Assembly: GCF_035046505.1 (NCBI RefSeq)
Contig: NC_089822.1
Coordinates: forward strand, 82,133,659 to 82,197,658
Direction of reading: 5' to 3'
Source: Tiliqua scincoides
Lineage: Eukaryota > Chordata > Lepidosauria > Squamata > Scincidae
DNA: 64,000 nucleotides
The notes under the pieces are model-generated. The model was given only the letters and a program-made list of their open reading frames with translations. It searched no databases and had not been told where the DNA came from. The position numbers were made by a program, and so were the translations under genes. Numbering within the stretch: position 1 is the first letter of the stretch; each line of letters opens with the position of its first letter. This document shows positions 1-11,765 of the stretch, piece by piece.

Positions 1-1708
1 CCCCTTCTGGTAACTGTCATCTGTTACCAGATCTGGTGGCCATTTTCCCCAAGGCTATTGAAATTAGCCTCCCTGCAGTTTTAAGAACCAGGAATAGCAA
101 TCAGAAGATTCAATTGCTTTTTCTTTTAATTGTATGAAAGTTGGTTTGAGGAACTTTTGCCTGAAAAGAAGTATTCACATCATTAAATGTGTTGAGAGTA
201 AGGTGCCCTCACTTTCTGAAGTTAGCAGATGGAAACTGAAGAGAGGGTTTTCTTGACTTGGGTTTCCTGTCTGCAGTTCTCTCCCAAAGGGGTCTTTTTT
301 GGCACCTACTTGGAAATGTTTTTAGTGCCAGACAACTTTATTTTCCCAGGCTGTTTTAAAACTTGTTGAAACTAGATTTTAGCCTGTTCCCCTGTTGCTG
401 CCTTCTGTTTTGTTGCTATTTTATCTTGTTATCGCAGATTCTTATTTTATTGTTTTATTGCTTTTACCAATTGGGAAGTGCCCTGAGAGTATAGTTGCTG
501 GAGGGAGGTGGCATAAATTGTGTGTATAAGTAAACCCTTCCTCCCATTACCTCATTCTTGTGTTTTTGTACTTCAGAAGGATTGCAAGCTGTGGGTGAGG
601 CCCTTATGCTATTTTATTGTATTAATTAATAAAACCCTAGGAATGCATCTGTGTAGCCATGCCTGCAGAACAAGTTAGAGAAGATGCCTACTGAGACATA
701 ACATTTCTGAAAACAACTTTTATCATAAAACGTACTTTTGCAACCATATTCAGTATAGCTGTATTGTCAGCTGACCCCCCCCCCCAAAAAAACAAACAAA
801 CCCCCAGCTTGATATGCAACTTGATATGTTGAAACCAGCAGCCAAAACTTTTAATAGCATGGGGATGAGCATAATCACCTGCTTATGAAGTTGCCAGCTT
901 TTTTAATCTGAAGGCTCGTGTGTGACAGTCAAGTCTCAACCAAAACATTCAGCAGTTGAGGGTTTTCCTCAAGCATTTTATTTTAATTGTATTTTTACCA
1001 TTAAGAGCTAAGTGAATAATAGTCAGAGGAAGAAACAGGGACCATTGGGCCTGAACAAAATTTGGTTCACATATCTAGATTGATAGTAGGCCTTGTTGAT
1101 TTACTGTGAACTTGGGGGCATCCTAGGAAGCTGTTGCAAAGTGACCACACAGAATAAGCAAAGCCAAGGTCAGAGGGAAGGTGGGGTGGCATGACCCCAG
1201 AGATGATGCAAAAAAGGAAACAGGATGATGGGTATGAAGAGGTGAAGATACTCTGCCTATAAAGTGACAACAGAAGAGTGGGGTTGTGAACAGTGGCAAT
1301 CCCTAGACTTGTAGTTGTCAAAAGCCTACCTATGAGAGATGTGCCTCCGTTAGTGTCCATTTATTTGCATACTGTCAAGCAGCTACAGTTTCCAGTCATG
1401 CAGGTATTAGAGCAAGGAACAGAAACCAGTTCAAACACTGACCCAATCAGTTAGTTTTGAGAACAGTTTTATAGGAGTCTACTCAGTTGGGGAATAACTA
1501 CTCTGATTACGAGTACATTTACTTTAGTAGATTAACCTTTTTATCTGCAATGAGTCATCTTGATCTGTGGCAAAACTCCTTTATGTGTTGAACTTAACTC
1601 TTGTCTGTCTTAGCTGGCCACTATGCTTCTGGAGACCGTATCAGGGAGCAGGGCTTGTAGAACTCTTGTTGACTGATAATTCCAAAGCATTTCCCTACAT
1701 TCACGAGC
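1..1708. other. Mostly unassigned DNA with one L2-like tail
   Basis: No convincing exon, RNA gene or intact element is visible outside the L2-like stretch listed separately. A C-run followed by A-rich sequence lies near 774-805. The few open frames are short and show no recognisable domain. An AATAAA-type hexamer near 627 lies in AT-rich sequence and is not enough to call a gene end. Confidence 0.5.
300..545 (+). repeat. Degenerate L2-type LINE 3' tail
   Basis: The stretch is T-rich with repeated TTTTATTG, followed by a 'GTGCCCTGAGAG ... GGAGGGAGGTGGCATAAAT' arrangement. This resembles the 3' UTR layout of vertebrate L2-clade LINEs, in which a '(G)CCCTGAG' block precedes 'GGGCGGTATATAAAT' and then a simple repeat. 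It is heavily diverged. A tRNA-SINE with an L2-like tail is an alternative. Confidence 0.35.
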
Positions 1709-3066
1709 CTCACGAACCTTATAGAATTCTTTGAAAAGGTCAACAGGCATGCGGATGCGGGAGAACCCGTGGACATTATATATCTGGACTTTCAGAAGGC
1801 ATTCTACATGGTCCCTCACCAAAGGCTACTGAAAAAACTCCACAGTCAGGGAATTAGAGGACAGGTCCTCTCGTGGATTGAGAACTGGTTGGAGGCCAGG
1901 AAGCAGAGAGTGGGTGTCAATGGGCAATTTTCACAATGGAGAGAGGTAAAAAGCGGTGTGCCCCAAGGATCTGTCCTGGGACCGGTGCTTTTCAACCTCT
2001 TCATAAATGACCTGGAGACAGAGTTGAGCAGTGAAGTGGCTAAGTTTGCAGACGACACCAAACTTTTCCGAGTGGTGAAGACCAGAAGTGATTGTGAGGA
2101 GCTCCAGAAGGATCTCTCCAGACTGGCAGAATGGGCAGCAAAATGGCAGATGCGCTTCAATGTCAGTAAGTGTAAAGTCATGCACACTGGGGCAAAAAAT
2201 CAAAACTTTAGATATAGGCTGATGGGTTCTGAGCTGTCTGTGACAGATCAGGAGAGAGATCTTGGGGTGGTGGTGGACAGGTCGATGAAAGTGTCGACCC
2301 AATGTGCGACGGCAGTGAAGAAGGCCAATTCTATGCTTGGGATCATTAGGAAGGGTATTGAGAACAAAACAGCTAGTATTATAATGCCGTTGTACAAATC
2401 GATGGTAAGGCCACACCTGGAGTATTGTGTCCAGTTCTGGTCGCCGCATCTCAAAAAAGACATAGTGGAAATGGAAAAGGTGCAAAAGAGAGCGACTAAG
2501 TTGATTACGGGGCTGGGGCACCTTCCTTATGAGGAAAGGCTACGGCGTTTGGGCCTCTTCAGCCTAGAAAAGAGACGCCTGAGGGGGGACATGATTGAGA
2601 CATACAAAATTACGCAGGGGTTGGACAGAGTGGATAAGGAGATGCTCTTTACACTCTCACATAATACCAGAACCAGGGGACATCCACTAAAGTTGAGCGT
2701 TGGGCGGGTTAGGACAGACAAAAGAAAATATTTCTTTACTCAGCGTGTGGTCGGTCTGTGGAACTCCTTGCCGCAGGATGTGGTGCTGGCGTCTAGCCTA
2801 GATGCCTTTAAAAGGGGATTGGACGAGTTTCTGGAGGAAAAATCCATTATGGGGTACAAGCCATGATGTGTATGCGCAACCTCCTGATTTTAGAAATGGG
2901 TTATGTCAGAATGCCAGATGCAAGGGAGGGCACCAGGATGAGGTCTCTTGTTATCTGTTGTGCTCCCTGGGGCATTTGGTGGGCCGCTGTGAGATACAGG
3001 AAGCTGGACTAGATGGGCCTATGGCCTGATCCAGTGGGGCTGTCCTTATGTTCTTATGTTCTTATT
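1709..3066 (+). mobile_element. CR1 LINE, 5'-truncated, plus strand
   Basis: This is the 3' 1.36 kb of a CR1 retrotransposon. It starts inside the RT domain at the same family position as about 15,810 of the minus-strand copy at 14.46-17.90 kb, and ends in the CR1-type tail TTCTTATG repeated about 2.5 times. Its 3' UTR from about 2866 differs from that other copy at only about four positions over some 195 bp, so both insertions look recent. 5' truncation is the usual product of target-primed reverse transcription. I could not find a convincing target-site duplication. Confidence 0.93.
1769..2866 (+). CDS. CR1 ORF2 C-terminal part: RT palm and thumb
   Basis: A 365-residue open frame is the carboxy-terminal part of the CR1 ORF2 polyprotein, which normally nicks target DNA and reverse-transcribes the LINE RNA. 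Visible RT blocks are YLDFQKAF near the start (the aspartate usually following AF is Tyr here, AFYMVP), VPQGSVLGP, and the catalytic FADD box. A conserved CR1 thumb and tail follow (WSPHLKKDIV, FFTQRVVGLWNSLPQDVV). The usual initiator, the endonuclease and the RT fingers are missing because the element is 5'-truncated, so no functional enzyme is expected. About 15 residues differ from the matching part of the minus-strand copy at 14,650-16,449. The Met at 1769 is internal and is not a true start. Confidence 0.9.
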   Translation: MDIIYLDFQKAFYMVPHQRLLKKLHSQGIRGQVLSWIENWLEARKQRVGVNGQFSQWREVKSGVPQGSVLGPVLFNLFINDLETELSSEVAKFADDTKLFRVVKTRSDCEELQKDLSRLAEWAAKWQMRFNVSKCKVMHTGAKNQNFRYRLMGSELSVTDQERDLGVVVDRSMKVSTQCATAVKKANSMLGIIRKGIENKTASIIMPLYKSMVRPHLEYCVQFWSPHLKKDIVEMEKVQKRATKLITGLGHLPYEERLRRLGLFSLEKRRLRGDMIETYKITQGLDRVDKEMLFTLSHNTRTRGHPLKLSVGRVRTDKRKYFFTQRVVGLWNSLPQDVVLASSLDAFKRGLDEFLEEKSIMGYKP

Positions 3067-3193
3067 CCCAGCTTGCAAATAGTGTGATGCAGAAGACTTT
3101 CAGCTGCTGAATACCTGCTTGTTGGACAGGTGAATTTTATTTCATGGGAAAGCTTAATCCTTTCCAATTTGTCACCAGCATTACTTAGAAATA

Positions 3194-3708
3194 CAGGTCC
3201 AAACTTGTTATACACAGAATTTTTATACACGAATTTGACTCAACATGAATGGCCACTGCAAATGAGAAGGAATGTGATGATCCTTAGACAGGGGGAAAAA
3301 TCCATCCCTTTAAAATCACAGTTTAAAAAACTGCTTTTTACTGTTGTAGACAGTCATGCAAGTGATAATTCCACTTTTCAGCTGAGCCAGGCAAAGGCAA
3401 GGGGCCCTTTACATTTCTAATTGCTGACTGTCTCTCTACAACAGTAAGAAAAGCTGTTTTTAAACCACAATTGTAAAGTGACACACTAATTTAAATTGCT
3501 TTTATTTAACACATTTTATAGTATCAGCAGGGAGTCCCAGAATCAACCCCCTGTAAATGTTGACATGACCTTATTAGGAGCAATGGAGAGGCAAGAAAAC
3601 TGGAAGCGGGTCTTTAAATCTATTTTTCCCACTGTTTTCCATCCATGATTTTTTTTATCCACTAGGGGTTCTGGAAGGGAACCCTAGTGGACAACGAGAC
3701 ATGACCTG
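3194..3708. mobile_element. Tigger/mariner-like MITE
   Basis: The ends are inverted repeats: ACAGGTCCAAACTTGTTATA on the left, and ACAGGTCATGTCTCGTTGTC read inward from the right. TA lies immediately outside each end (3192-3193 and 3709-3710), the target duplication of Tc1/mariner elements. The right part contains a second perfect hairpin, CCACTAGGGGTTC with GAACCCTAGTGG. No transposase frame remains, so it is a non-autonomous copy. Confidence 0.65.
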
Positions 3709-3740
3709 TAGGTACTTGTGATTGGATAGACTACGTACAT

Positions 3741-4096
3741 CAAGTGTTTCTCAAACTGGGTCGGGACCCACTAGGTGGGTTGCGGGCCAATTTCAGGTGG
3801 GCATTCATTTCAATATTTTATTTTTAATATATTAGACTTGATGCTACCATGGTATGTGACTGCATCTGGGGAAGTGTTACAGACCTGTACTTTTAATAAG
3901 CTACTATGTATATTCTTTTAACAACTATAGTCAATGGGACTTATTCCTGAGTAAGTGTGGGTAGGATTACAGCCTAGGACTGTTAAAAATTTTCCTGCTT
4001 GATAATGTCACTTCTGGTCATGACATCACTTCCAGTGGGTCCTGACAGATTCTCATTCTAAAAAGTGGGTCCTGGTGCTAAATGTGTGAACCACTG
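3741..4096 (-). mobile_element. Non-autonomous hAT copy (GGACCCAC family)
   Basis: This is the reverse-orientation copy of the hAT family also found at 8009-8372, 26,668-27,012 and 47,290-48,139. It has AAGTGTTTCTCAAACTGGGT at one end and GTGTGAACCACTG at the other, with the same interior: the GTAGCATCAAGT block, an AAAATATTGAAATGAAT block and the AGTGATGTCA sites. A short duplication of the right end (AATGTGTGAACCACTGG) lies at 4116-4132. No clear 8-bp target duplication survives. Confidence 0.7.
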
Positions 4097-4139
4097 GAAC
4101 CAATGTGTGTGTGGAAATGTGTGAACCACTGGACTAGAT

Positions 4140-4860
4140 AATCTAGGGTGAGTCCTTAGTTTATTATATCTTTACGGTGCATTTCAGGTAAAAGTGAAAC
4201 TGAACAATGTAAATAGGCGTATCGTGCTGGATATGAGCTGGTGATCTGCCTGGATATTCCAAGGTGTGCACTCCTTTTATTATATCTACAGAAAGTGTTC
4301 TTTTACCTGCATTTCATGTGACAATGAAAGGGTACTATTGGCTTGTTCATGCATAGGAATACACCATTGTCATCCTAAATACATTGCATGATTGTAAATG
4401 AATAAGCTGAACAAAGTTCAGGCAAGTGAATGTGACTGTTGTGCTACTATAACCTTGAATGCATGAAATTGTCACACCACAAATAAAGTGTACTTTCAGT
4501 GCTATGTTTTGACTCATCAGGTAAAGGGCAATTTTTAGGTAAATGTGTATTTAGTATCAGGTTAATAGTTATAATCTTGCACAGTAAACAGAACTGCCAT
4601 GGATTCACCATTTGAAATGTGTCATTGGGAGCGGTGTGAATGATGCCCAGCGTACAATTTGCCTGGAAATACACACTGCCATACACTGCCTTGCATAGCT
4701 AGTGATATGTAGTACCTTCCTCAATGTGATTATTGCGAGGTTGGCCAGTTTCAAGACAGGCCAGTGAAAAGTTCTTACCAGTGTATAAATTAACGTGGAA
4801 TTTATTTCACTAGTCAGATGAAAATGGCTTACATAACACCTGCGTGGCTTTTTAAAAGAA
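4140..4860. other. Unassigned DNA
   Basis: I see no coding frame with a recognisable domain, no RNA gene and no transposon end in this stretch. Confidence 0.5.
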
Positions 4861-4863
4861 TGA

Positions 4864-5062
4864 GGGTGCAATCCTAACCCCTTATGTCAGTGCTTTCCTG
4901 CAGTGACATAAGGGCAATGCAGCTCTGAGGTAAGGGAACAAACATTCAAATACTTTGAGGAGGCCTCTGTGAGTGACGCCCAACTGCAGGATGCAGCACT
5001 GCCATGCCAGTGTTGGAAAGCACTGACATAAGGGGTGGTATGCACCTGAGTGGATTGCACCC
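4864..5062. mobile_element. Short TIR element, TNA-target family
   Basis: The termini GGGTGCAATCC and GGATTGCACCC are perfect 11-bp inverted repeats. They are flanked by TGA on both sides (4861-4863 and 5063-5065). Inside, CTTATGTCAGTGCTTTCC and GGAAAGCACTGACATAAG form a longer subterminal inverted repeat. There is no coding capacity. Other copies with matching ends occur throughout the window. The 3-bp TNA duplication suggests a PIF/Harbinger-like transposase source, but this is inference. Confidence 0.75.
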
Positions 5063-5173
5063 TGAGGCACAAATGTGGCCTGTTTGCACACTGTAGCCTA
5101 GGAAGAAAGGTGCAGTGATTTGCCCTTGGCCAGACTGTTACGTGAAAATCCCCTTTTTCCCTTCCAAGTCGTG

Positions 5174-5175
<2 letters not shown>

Positions 5176-5218
<43 letters not shown>
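5176..5218. repeat. (AT)n microsatellite
   Basis: An uninterrupted run of about 20 AT dinucleotides, likely to vary in length between individuals. Confidence 0.97.
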
Positions 5219-5220
<2 letters not shown>

Positions 5221-5418
5221 TGGACTAAAATGCAGGCCTAAAACTTCTCTTTCAGGCCACAAAAGGAGTCAAATCGTAAGCTCACTCCTCATGTTGTTGA
5301 CCACCTCCAGTCTGAAAGACTCATTCTCTGGAGAGACACTGGAAATGTCTTTATTGTTTAAGTCAATCACTGAATATGCAAACACATTAAAGGAGGAGGA
5401 CTTTGGCAGCAAAGTCTA

Positions 5419-6110
5419 TTGTTAACTAAATCACAGCCATTAAGCCACCTCCAGACTCAAATCCAGTAGCAACAGGAAGTAAGCTACTCCCCCTCCCCCA
5501 GAGTCAAGCTTTGCTGATAACTGAGTTCTGGACCCTTCCACCTTTTCTTTACATACTCCAAGTGTTACTGAGCATGCCCACAGCTCTGGGATACTTCCGG
5601 TCAGTTTAGGTCGACTTCCAGGTCAAAGACAACTCTTATAAGAGAGAACTCAGAGCACATGCTCTCTCTCTCTGATTGCTCTCCTGCGAGAGTGGTCCTG
5701 CGGGACTCTTCCTCCAACTGCCCCCCCCCCCGACAGGTAAATATATCGTGCATCTAAACTCCCCCCCTTCTTCCCTACCTATTCCTCCCTTCTCCCCCAT
5801 CTTTAGTCAGCAACTGGGTTTAGTAGATTAAGGAACCCCTAAATACTTCCCTACACCTTATCCATTTCTGATTCCTTTCGGATGCACCCAAATACATAGC
5901 ACATGCATTCACCATTGGCTAGGTACACCAGACAAGTACTAGTAATCTACACTTATCAATTCTCCATGTGTATTATGTTACCTTTGTGTGTTTTTGCAAT
6001 AAAAATATAATCCTTTGATTGAAAGTTACCTTCCTCCCAGGCTCCTCATTAAGCTAGACAAGGGATCTCTTTGCTTAACGCTGTCTTGGTATCCAGCCTA
6101 TGGTCCCAAA
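5419..6110 (+). mobile_element. Weak candidate for a fossil solo LTR
   Basis: The order of parts resembles an endogenous-retrovirus LTR: a TG-type start, a CTTATAAGAG TATA-like box near 5635, a CT-rich stretch, and an AATAAA signal near 6000 followed by a GT-containing stretch. No gag, pol or env remnant lies beside it, no second copy is in the window and no flanking duplication could be established. Family and age are undetermined. Ordinary unique sequence is a real alternative. Confidence 0.22.
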
Positions 6111-7189
6111 AGTTTCCAAAAGGCTAATATACTAATTCCACTAAACAAAGCAGCCTTTTTGGTAACAAGATCACATGGCTAGACTTCAGCAGTGATGTCA
6201 TTTCTGTCAGGGCAGGCAGCAGTTGAGAGCTTGTAGTTGCATGATTAGTGTTTGTGTCTGCAAGATACTGTACAAATCTAAGACAGCATTGGCCCCATGT
6301 TTACAGACCTGCCTGTGAGGTAGCACATCTGCAGCTGTTTCACATGGCTTTCTAATACACCAGTTCTGGCACCTTTTCTAAAGGTAATGCTACCTCCCTA
6401 CGTAAACAAGCCAGATGTTCACAATCCCAGAGCACTAAGGCAATTAGGGTTCTATCCTCAGTAATTAGGGGAGTCAGCAACCAAATGTGAGTTATTCTGG
6501 GCCTAATCTTGCTTCCAGAGGGAAGACTGCTTACAGCTGCCATAAATATCCCCCCTTGACCTCTAACCAAGATCCATTCAAGCTTGCACTTCCCTCTGGT
6601 GACTAACTGTTGGAAGGGTTTAAAGCAGCCTATAGCAGTTGTGCCAATCTACCATGTGGCCCTCCATTCTGCCAGAGTTGTTCCAAGTCTGGGAACACCC
6701 TCCCTTGTGTGGGGCTCTCCTCTCTCCAAAATCTGTAATAAGCTTTCTCAAAGCTCACCCTTTAAGCTGGCCAAACTGCTCAGTTGTAACAAATGCATAA
6801 CATAACAGCAAGTCAACCACCAAATAAAATTGGTATTGGAGAAAAGCAAAAAAACTGCAGGTCTCTCAAGTCAATTAGACAGGTGAACCAGAATTCCTTT
6901 CTGGCCTGTAAAACCACCTAAATCACAGTACCATCACAGGGATGGGAGTGGGATGCTGGGCTTAGGCAACCTTCCCCCTTATTAGACCGTGCCTTCCCAC
7001 CTCTTACTGCATTTTGTAAGTTTTTGCACCACCAACCTGTGCCATCCTTCATTCATTCTAATCCATACTTCCAACCATCTCAACTTACCCCACCACAGAC
7101 TCCTGTTCCTCAGGCTTTGATGAGCAGCCTATAGTTTTCCAGTAACAAAGATGTAGCCTTTGCTATCCTACCCACACTTTCCTGGGCAT
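6111..7189. other. Unassigned DNA
   Basis: No recognisable gene or repeat family is visible. The open frames present are short and lack domains. Confidence 0.5.
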
Positions 7190-8000
7190 ATTATTATTAA
7201 CTTTATTTGTACTCTGCCTTTCTCCCCGGAGGGACTCAAGGAGGCTTACAAACAAGGTTAAAACAAATTTAAAAACATAATTTAAAAACAGATAAAAACA
7301 TAAAAACAGTAGTCAGATAAAGAAGTAGTCAGGTAAAAGAGCATAGTGCAGCAAATTAGAAAAGCATCAGGCCTGTAACCAGATGTTAAAAAAGATATAA
7401 AAAGATGTTAAAAAGGCCAGGAAGTCAGAAGGCTTGTCTAAACAGAAGGGTCTTCAGGCCTCGCCGAAAAGTTTCAAGAGAGGGAGCAGTTCTTGGGGAA
7501 GGGAATTCCATAGTGTTGGTGCCACTACTGAGAAGGCCCTATTTCTTGCTGCTGCCCCACATACCTCCCTAGGCGGCGGCACTTGTAAAAAGGCCTTCTC
7601 TGATGACCTAAGAGGACGAGCCGGATTGTACAGGAGTAGGCTATCTCTAAGATACCCTGGCCCAGAGCAGTTTAGGGCTTTAAAGATCAAAACCAGCACC
7701 TTGAATTGGGCCAGGAAACTAATGGGCAGCCAGTGCAGCCGCTGGAGAAGTGAACTGACAGAGTCAAACCGCCTACCTCCAGTAACTACACGGGCTACCA
7801 CATTCTGCACTAGCTGCAGTTTCTGAACCGTCTTCAAGGGCAGCCCCACATAGAGCGTGTTACAATAATCTAACCTTGATGTCACCATGGCATGGATCAC
7901 CGTGGCCAGGTCTGCACGATTCAAGTACAGCCACAGCTGGCGCACCAGCCGAAGCCAAGCAAAGGCCCCCCTAGCCACAGCTGCCACCTGGGAATCCATA
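7190..8000 (-). mobile_element. L2-clade LINE, 3' part, minus strand
   Basis: Read on the minus strand, a 181-residue frame (7454-7999) matches the region after the RT core in L2-clade LINEs. Typical blocks are MVTSRLDYCNTLYVGLPLKT, KLQLVQN, LHWLP and APTLWNSLPQ. It is followed by a non-coding tail whose end reads GAGAAAGGCAGAGTACAAAT and then AAGTTAATAATAATA, the usual L2 simple-repeat end. The RT core and endonuclease are absent. A hAT element sits at its 5' boundary, using the duplication at 8001-8008. The reading frame is open, but the copy is a fragment and cannot be functional. Confidence 0.85.
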
Positions 8001-8008
8001 GGTTAGAG

Positions 8009-8372
8009 CAGTGGTTCTCATACAGTTAGCATCAGGACCCACTTTTAAGAAAAAGAATCTTGTTGGGACCCACTGGAAGTGATGTCATGTCCGGAAGTGA
8101 CATCATGAAGCAGGGAAATTTTTAACAATCCTGGACTGCAATCCTACCTACACTTACCCAGGAGTAAGTCCTATTTACTATCATTGTTAAAAGCATATAC
8201 ATAGTAGTTTGTTAAAAGTACAGGTCTGTAACATTTCCCCAAATGCAGTCACATGCCATGGTAGCATCAAGTCTAATATATTAAAAATAAAATATTGAAA
8301 TGAATGGGGTCCCATTTGAAATTGGTTCACGACCCACCTAGTGGGTCCCGACCCACAGTTTGAGAAACACTG
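8009..8372 (+). mobile_element. Non-autonomous hAT element with perfect TSD
   Basis: The element starts CAGTGGTTCTCATACAGTT and ends AACTGTGGGT-type on the complementary strand (GTTTGAGAAACACTG on the plus strand). Perfect 8-bp duplications GGTTAGAG flank it at 8001-8008 and 8373-8380, the hAT hallmark. There is no transposase. The interior includes two tandem sites, CTGGAAGTGATGTCATG and CCGGAAGTGACATCATG (8073-8107), and a stretch resembling the palindromic short repeat (CTGCAATCCTACCTACACTT). Confidence 0.9.
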
Positions 8373-8380
8373 GGTTAGAG

Positions 8381-11300
8381 GTTACATTTGGCAGCCAATT
8401 ACAGCACACCAAGCCCTTTTGCCTGGCTCCCAGCCTGTGACCCTACATTGCCTGACTGCTATTGAGGTTCCCCGTGACTTCTTCCTGTCCCTTCCCTGGC
8501 AAAAGGTCTTCCAGTTGGCAGATGTTCCCACACAAGACACAAACCCTTGCCATGGAGAGGCATTTGTGTTTCACACAGCATCCATCTTCTAAGGGCACTT
8601 TCTTGCTCTGCTCTGCTTAAAAATGTATCTTGGAGGTATGTTTGTCTGTGAGTACAATGAGGGGACTTGAACCCTGAGTGCAGGAGCTCCTTGTAGTTCT
8701 TTCCTTCTGCTCCTTTGCTGCTGATGTGCCTGGAACTCCTGTAGGTAATGAGGGTGTTATGGTATTCTTGTGTGATGTGTGTGCATTTTTGTTTAGTGTC
8801 CTTGGAGGGGGGTGTGCCTGTGGCTATGTTGTTCAGTCCTAATGGTTGGTGGGGCTGTCTGCCCAACATTGGCCCTTCACCTGCCTCTGCCCCCTTCTCA
8901 GTTCCCCTGGTGATGCTTCTCAGGGATGGGAGAATGTTACAATCATGTTGGAATTAGCCCAAACTGTAAATATGATACAAGACAAACCACAATTTGATGA
9001 CAGTTTTTTGTTAAAGACAAAAACAAACAGAACAATTCTAAACTCTAATTTGGATATTAACTTCCTTGACCTTCACATTTTTAAACCTCTTGAATGTCCT
9101 CTACTGTTAACCTGCTACTGGGACCATTTACATTCAGACATTTCAGGATTTTTCTACTGTCAAATACTTGCTGTTGCTATTAAGAAATAATTTGGTTGGC
9201 CTTTCCAGATGGTGCATGTGTGCTGTGACCACAAGTCACAGATTATTTGATTGAATGAACTGATGGCTGTGTTCTGTGGATACCCTGCTGACCTTATGTG
9301 GGTACCCCTTATGTCACTTCAGGATATTGTTTCAAGAACATTTTCCTCTGTATTTAGTAATGTTTTAAAAGTGGGTGGACATTTGTGATTATACTTTGGT
9401 TGCAATAAGTCCTGTTCCTGAAGAGGAAACCCAAATCACATCCACGTCTTGCTCATCTCAGGCATGAGATTATGCATTAAACGGTAATGGGTGTTCACAT
9501 CCTTCTGTCAGAAGACTGTGCAACAGGGTGGGAATCCAGTTGTTAAATTAAAAAAGAAATCTCACTATTAACCACAGTTAAAAAAACTGTGTGTGATAAA
9601 CAGGATACAGTCCCACAGTCTACAAGATCGAAATTGCTGTCACCGGAAGGGTTATGGGTAGGTAAATTTCTCATTATTGCTTAAGCCCTGTCCAAGAAGT
9701 GTTTACATCTGCTTGGTTTCAAAATTTGGCAGGAAGTTTTCAGGCAAAGCCAGCGTGCCCTTCCGTTCATGATACTCTTTTTCAGGGTGAGTCATCGGAA
9801 CTGTGTGGTTTGTGTATCCTGAGTGGAGAAAAGACCTTGGATAATTATTGGACAATGTAATGAGAAGCTTGCAGTTGTAATTCACTTAGGGGGGGAAAAA
9901 AGGAAGTTGGTGATAAGGTAAATTTCTTCAAATAGATTTGTTCCTCTCTTCCTGATGCAACTTTTATTGCTTTATGGGACTATTTTCTTTTAAAAGCATA
10001 CTTTTTCTTCTTGTTTCTTAGTTTTTATCCTCAGTCACATTACTACAAAAAGAAACATTCTCTTGACTAAGGATGCATCTTCATTTATGTTTTCTTTTAT
10101 AGCCCACCTCTATGCCCTGCTGGAGGCATTTGCACTGCACCCAATGAATCCCAAATCAGCACAGCATGTGCAGATTCCATGGACAACGGCAGCATTGGCC
10201 AGGTTAGGTGCTGGGCAAGGGCCCATGGTCGCCCATGAGCCAACTCCTATATTCCTCATACCAATATTCCTTTCTCCCTCCCTTCCCCCCTAAACTGGCT
10301 TCCTCAGTCAAGAGGAGCATTCTCTGGCTGCCGCTGTCTCAGCACAATTGAAGGTGAACATTTTAAAGGAAGTTCATATGATTTCAAAAAAAAAACCTTA
10401 TTACTCCCATGCTGACTTTTGTTTTTGTAATTGAATGGCATTTTTGCAGTAACTACCGGGTGGGAAATACTGATGGGAGAATTACAATTCCCTTCTAATG
10501 CTCAGCTGTCTTCTCATTGTGAAGAATAGTATTCTTCATTTGACCCTCATGCTGTAGGCAGGACTCCTACTCTAATCTGCTTCAAAAAACCTTTTCCTAT
10601 TCCCAGCTGTCCCTGGGTGGCTGACTTTGCCCACAGCTGCACTGAATGGCTTCTTCTGCTCAACCTCCTGGTGCCTTCCTTGCAAAAAAAAAAAAAAAGA
10701 CAGGGAAGCAAGCTTTATCCATCTGCTTACCTGCAGCAGGGGAATGAGCTTGCCTTAAGAAGGCAGGGGAAAGGACAGAGATTGGTGACAAGATCACACT
10801 TGCAGATCTCGGTGCCCTTAAAATGATGACCTTCAGGGGAAGACGCTAAGCTTGTACATTTTGACAGCAGCCCAGAGTGCTCAAAATGCAACTATCTTTC
10901 ACAACGGCTCAGTGTCCTTAAATAACACAGTGTTCTTTTTCATCAGTACTAATCTCTAGCTAAATGGGAAGGAGTGATGACAATGATCTGGAGAAAATAC
11001 ATTGGTGGTCAAACTGAATTATTTTCAGGAATTGCACCACCCTTTACCCCGGTGCACACTGAAGGAATGTTGTTTTGTTAGTCTATATAAGGGCTCCTTT
11101 GTCAGACAGCCACAGCAGACACTGACTCATCTTTCACAGTCTTGCTACAGACGCCTCTGTGCAACACCTGGGAACTCAGCTATCTGAAATCACCTGCATT
11201 TATGACCTGAGTTTCCAGGGCTTGTTTTTTTTTTTTTTTATCGTGGGCAAAAATTTCCTACCGTTTAATAGGCTTATCTTTATTACATTTTCATACTGCC

Positions 11301-11615
11301 TGTTTTCTAAGGGCCTCAGTCGATGTTAGCTTCACAGTCATCCTTAGACTGAGGACAAGAGACAACATTAGGTCAGGGTCAACATAGCTCTGTGTTTACT
11401 GAATAATGGGAACATCAGGTGGAGAGGAGGCATTCTCAAGGAAAAGCAGTGGGTGGAAGGGGAGAGTTTAACCCTTTCCCTGTGCATCACTTTTGTCTCC
11501 ACAACTCTGGGCTGTTTTCTCCCCACCCCAGCTTGTTTTCAGGCTGAAAGCCCAGCTGAGATGGGAAGAGGCTGTGTGCATTTTTGTGTGTGACTGTCAG
11601 GCAGAGAAAAGGCTA
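8381..11615. other. Long unassigned stretch
   Basis: No exon with a recognisable domain, no RNA gene and no complete mobile element is visible. It contains homopolymer runs, A near 10,684-10,698 and T near 11,226-11,239. Open frames up to 136 residues are present on both strands but show no motif and overlap each other, which suggests chance. Confidence 0.45.
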
Positions 11616-11619
11616 AATG

Positions 11620-11765
11620 GCCACCAGATACAAGGCAGTGGCAACACAGTACAGATCTCTTGTTGTCTTGTGTGTTCCCAGATGCACCTGGTGTGCCACT
11701 GTGAGATACAGGAAGCTGAACTACATGGGTCCTTGACCTGATTCTGCAGGGTTCTTCTTCTGTTC
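11620..11765 (+). mobile_element. Old CR1 3'-end fragment
   Basis: The stretch aligns with the last ~150 bp of the CR1 3' UTR: CCAGATACAAGG, then TCTTGTTGTCTTGTGTG, GTGAGATACAGGAAGCTG, TGACCTGATTCTGCAGGG and a decayed TTCTTCTTCTGTTC tail. It is much more diverged than the CR1 copies at 1.7 and 14.5 kb, so it is an older insertion. Confidence 0.8.

Noticed and set aside
600-660. Gene 3' end from an AATAAA hexamer
   Set aside because: No upstream coding sequence is recognisable, and the hexamer is expected by chance in AT-rich DNA.
4097-4139. 8-bp target duplication for the hAT at 3741-4096
   Set aside because: Neither candidate right octamer matches the left flank well. The right end itself is duplicated, so the true boundary is unclear.
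5120-5425. 101-residue frame spanning the (AT)n tract
   Set aside because: Part of the peptide is a YIYIYI run from the microsatellite, and there is no domain.
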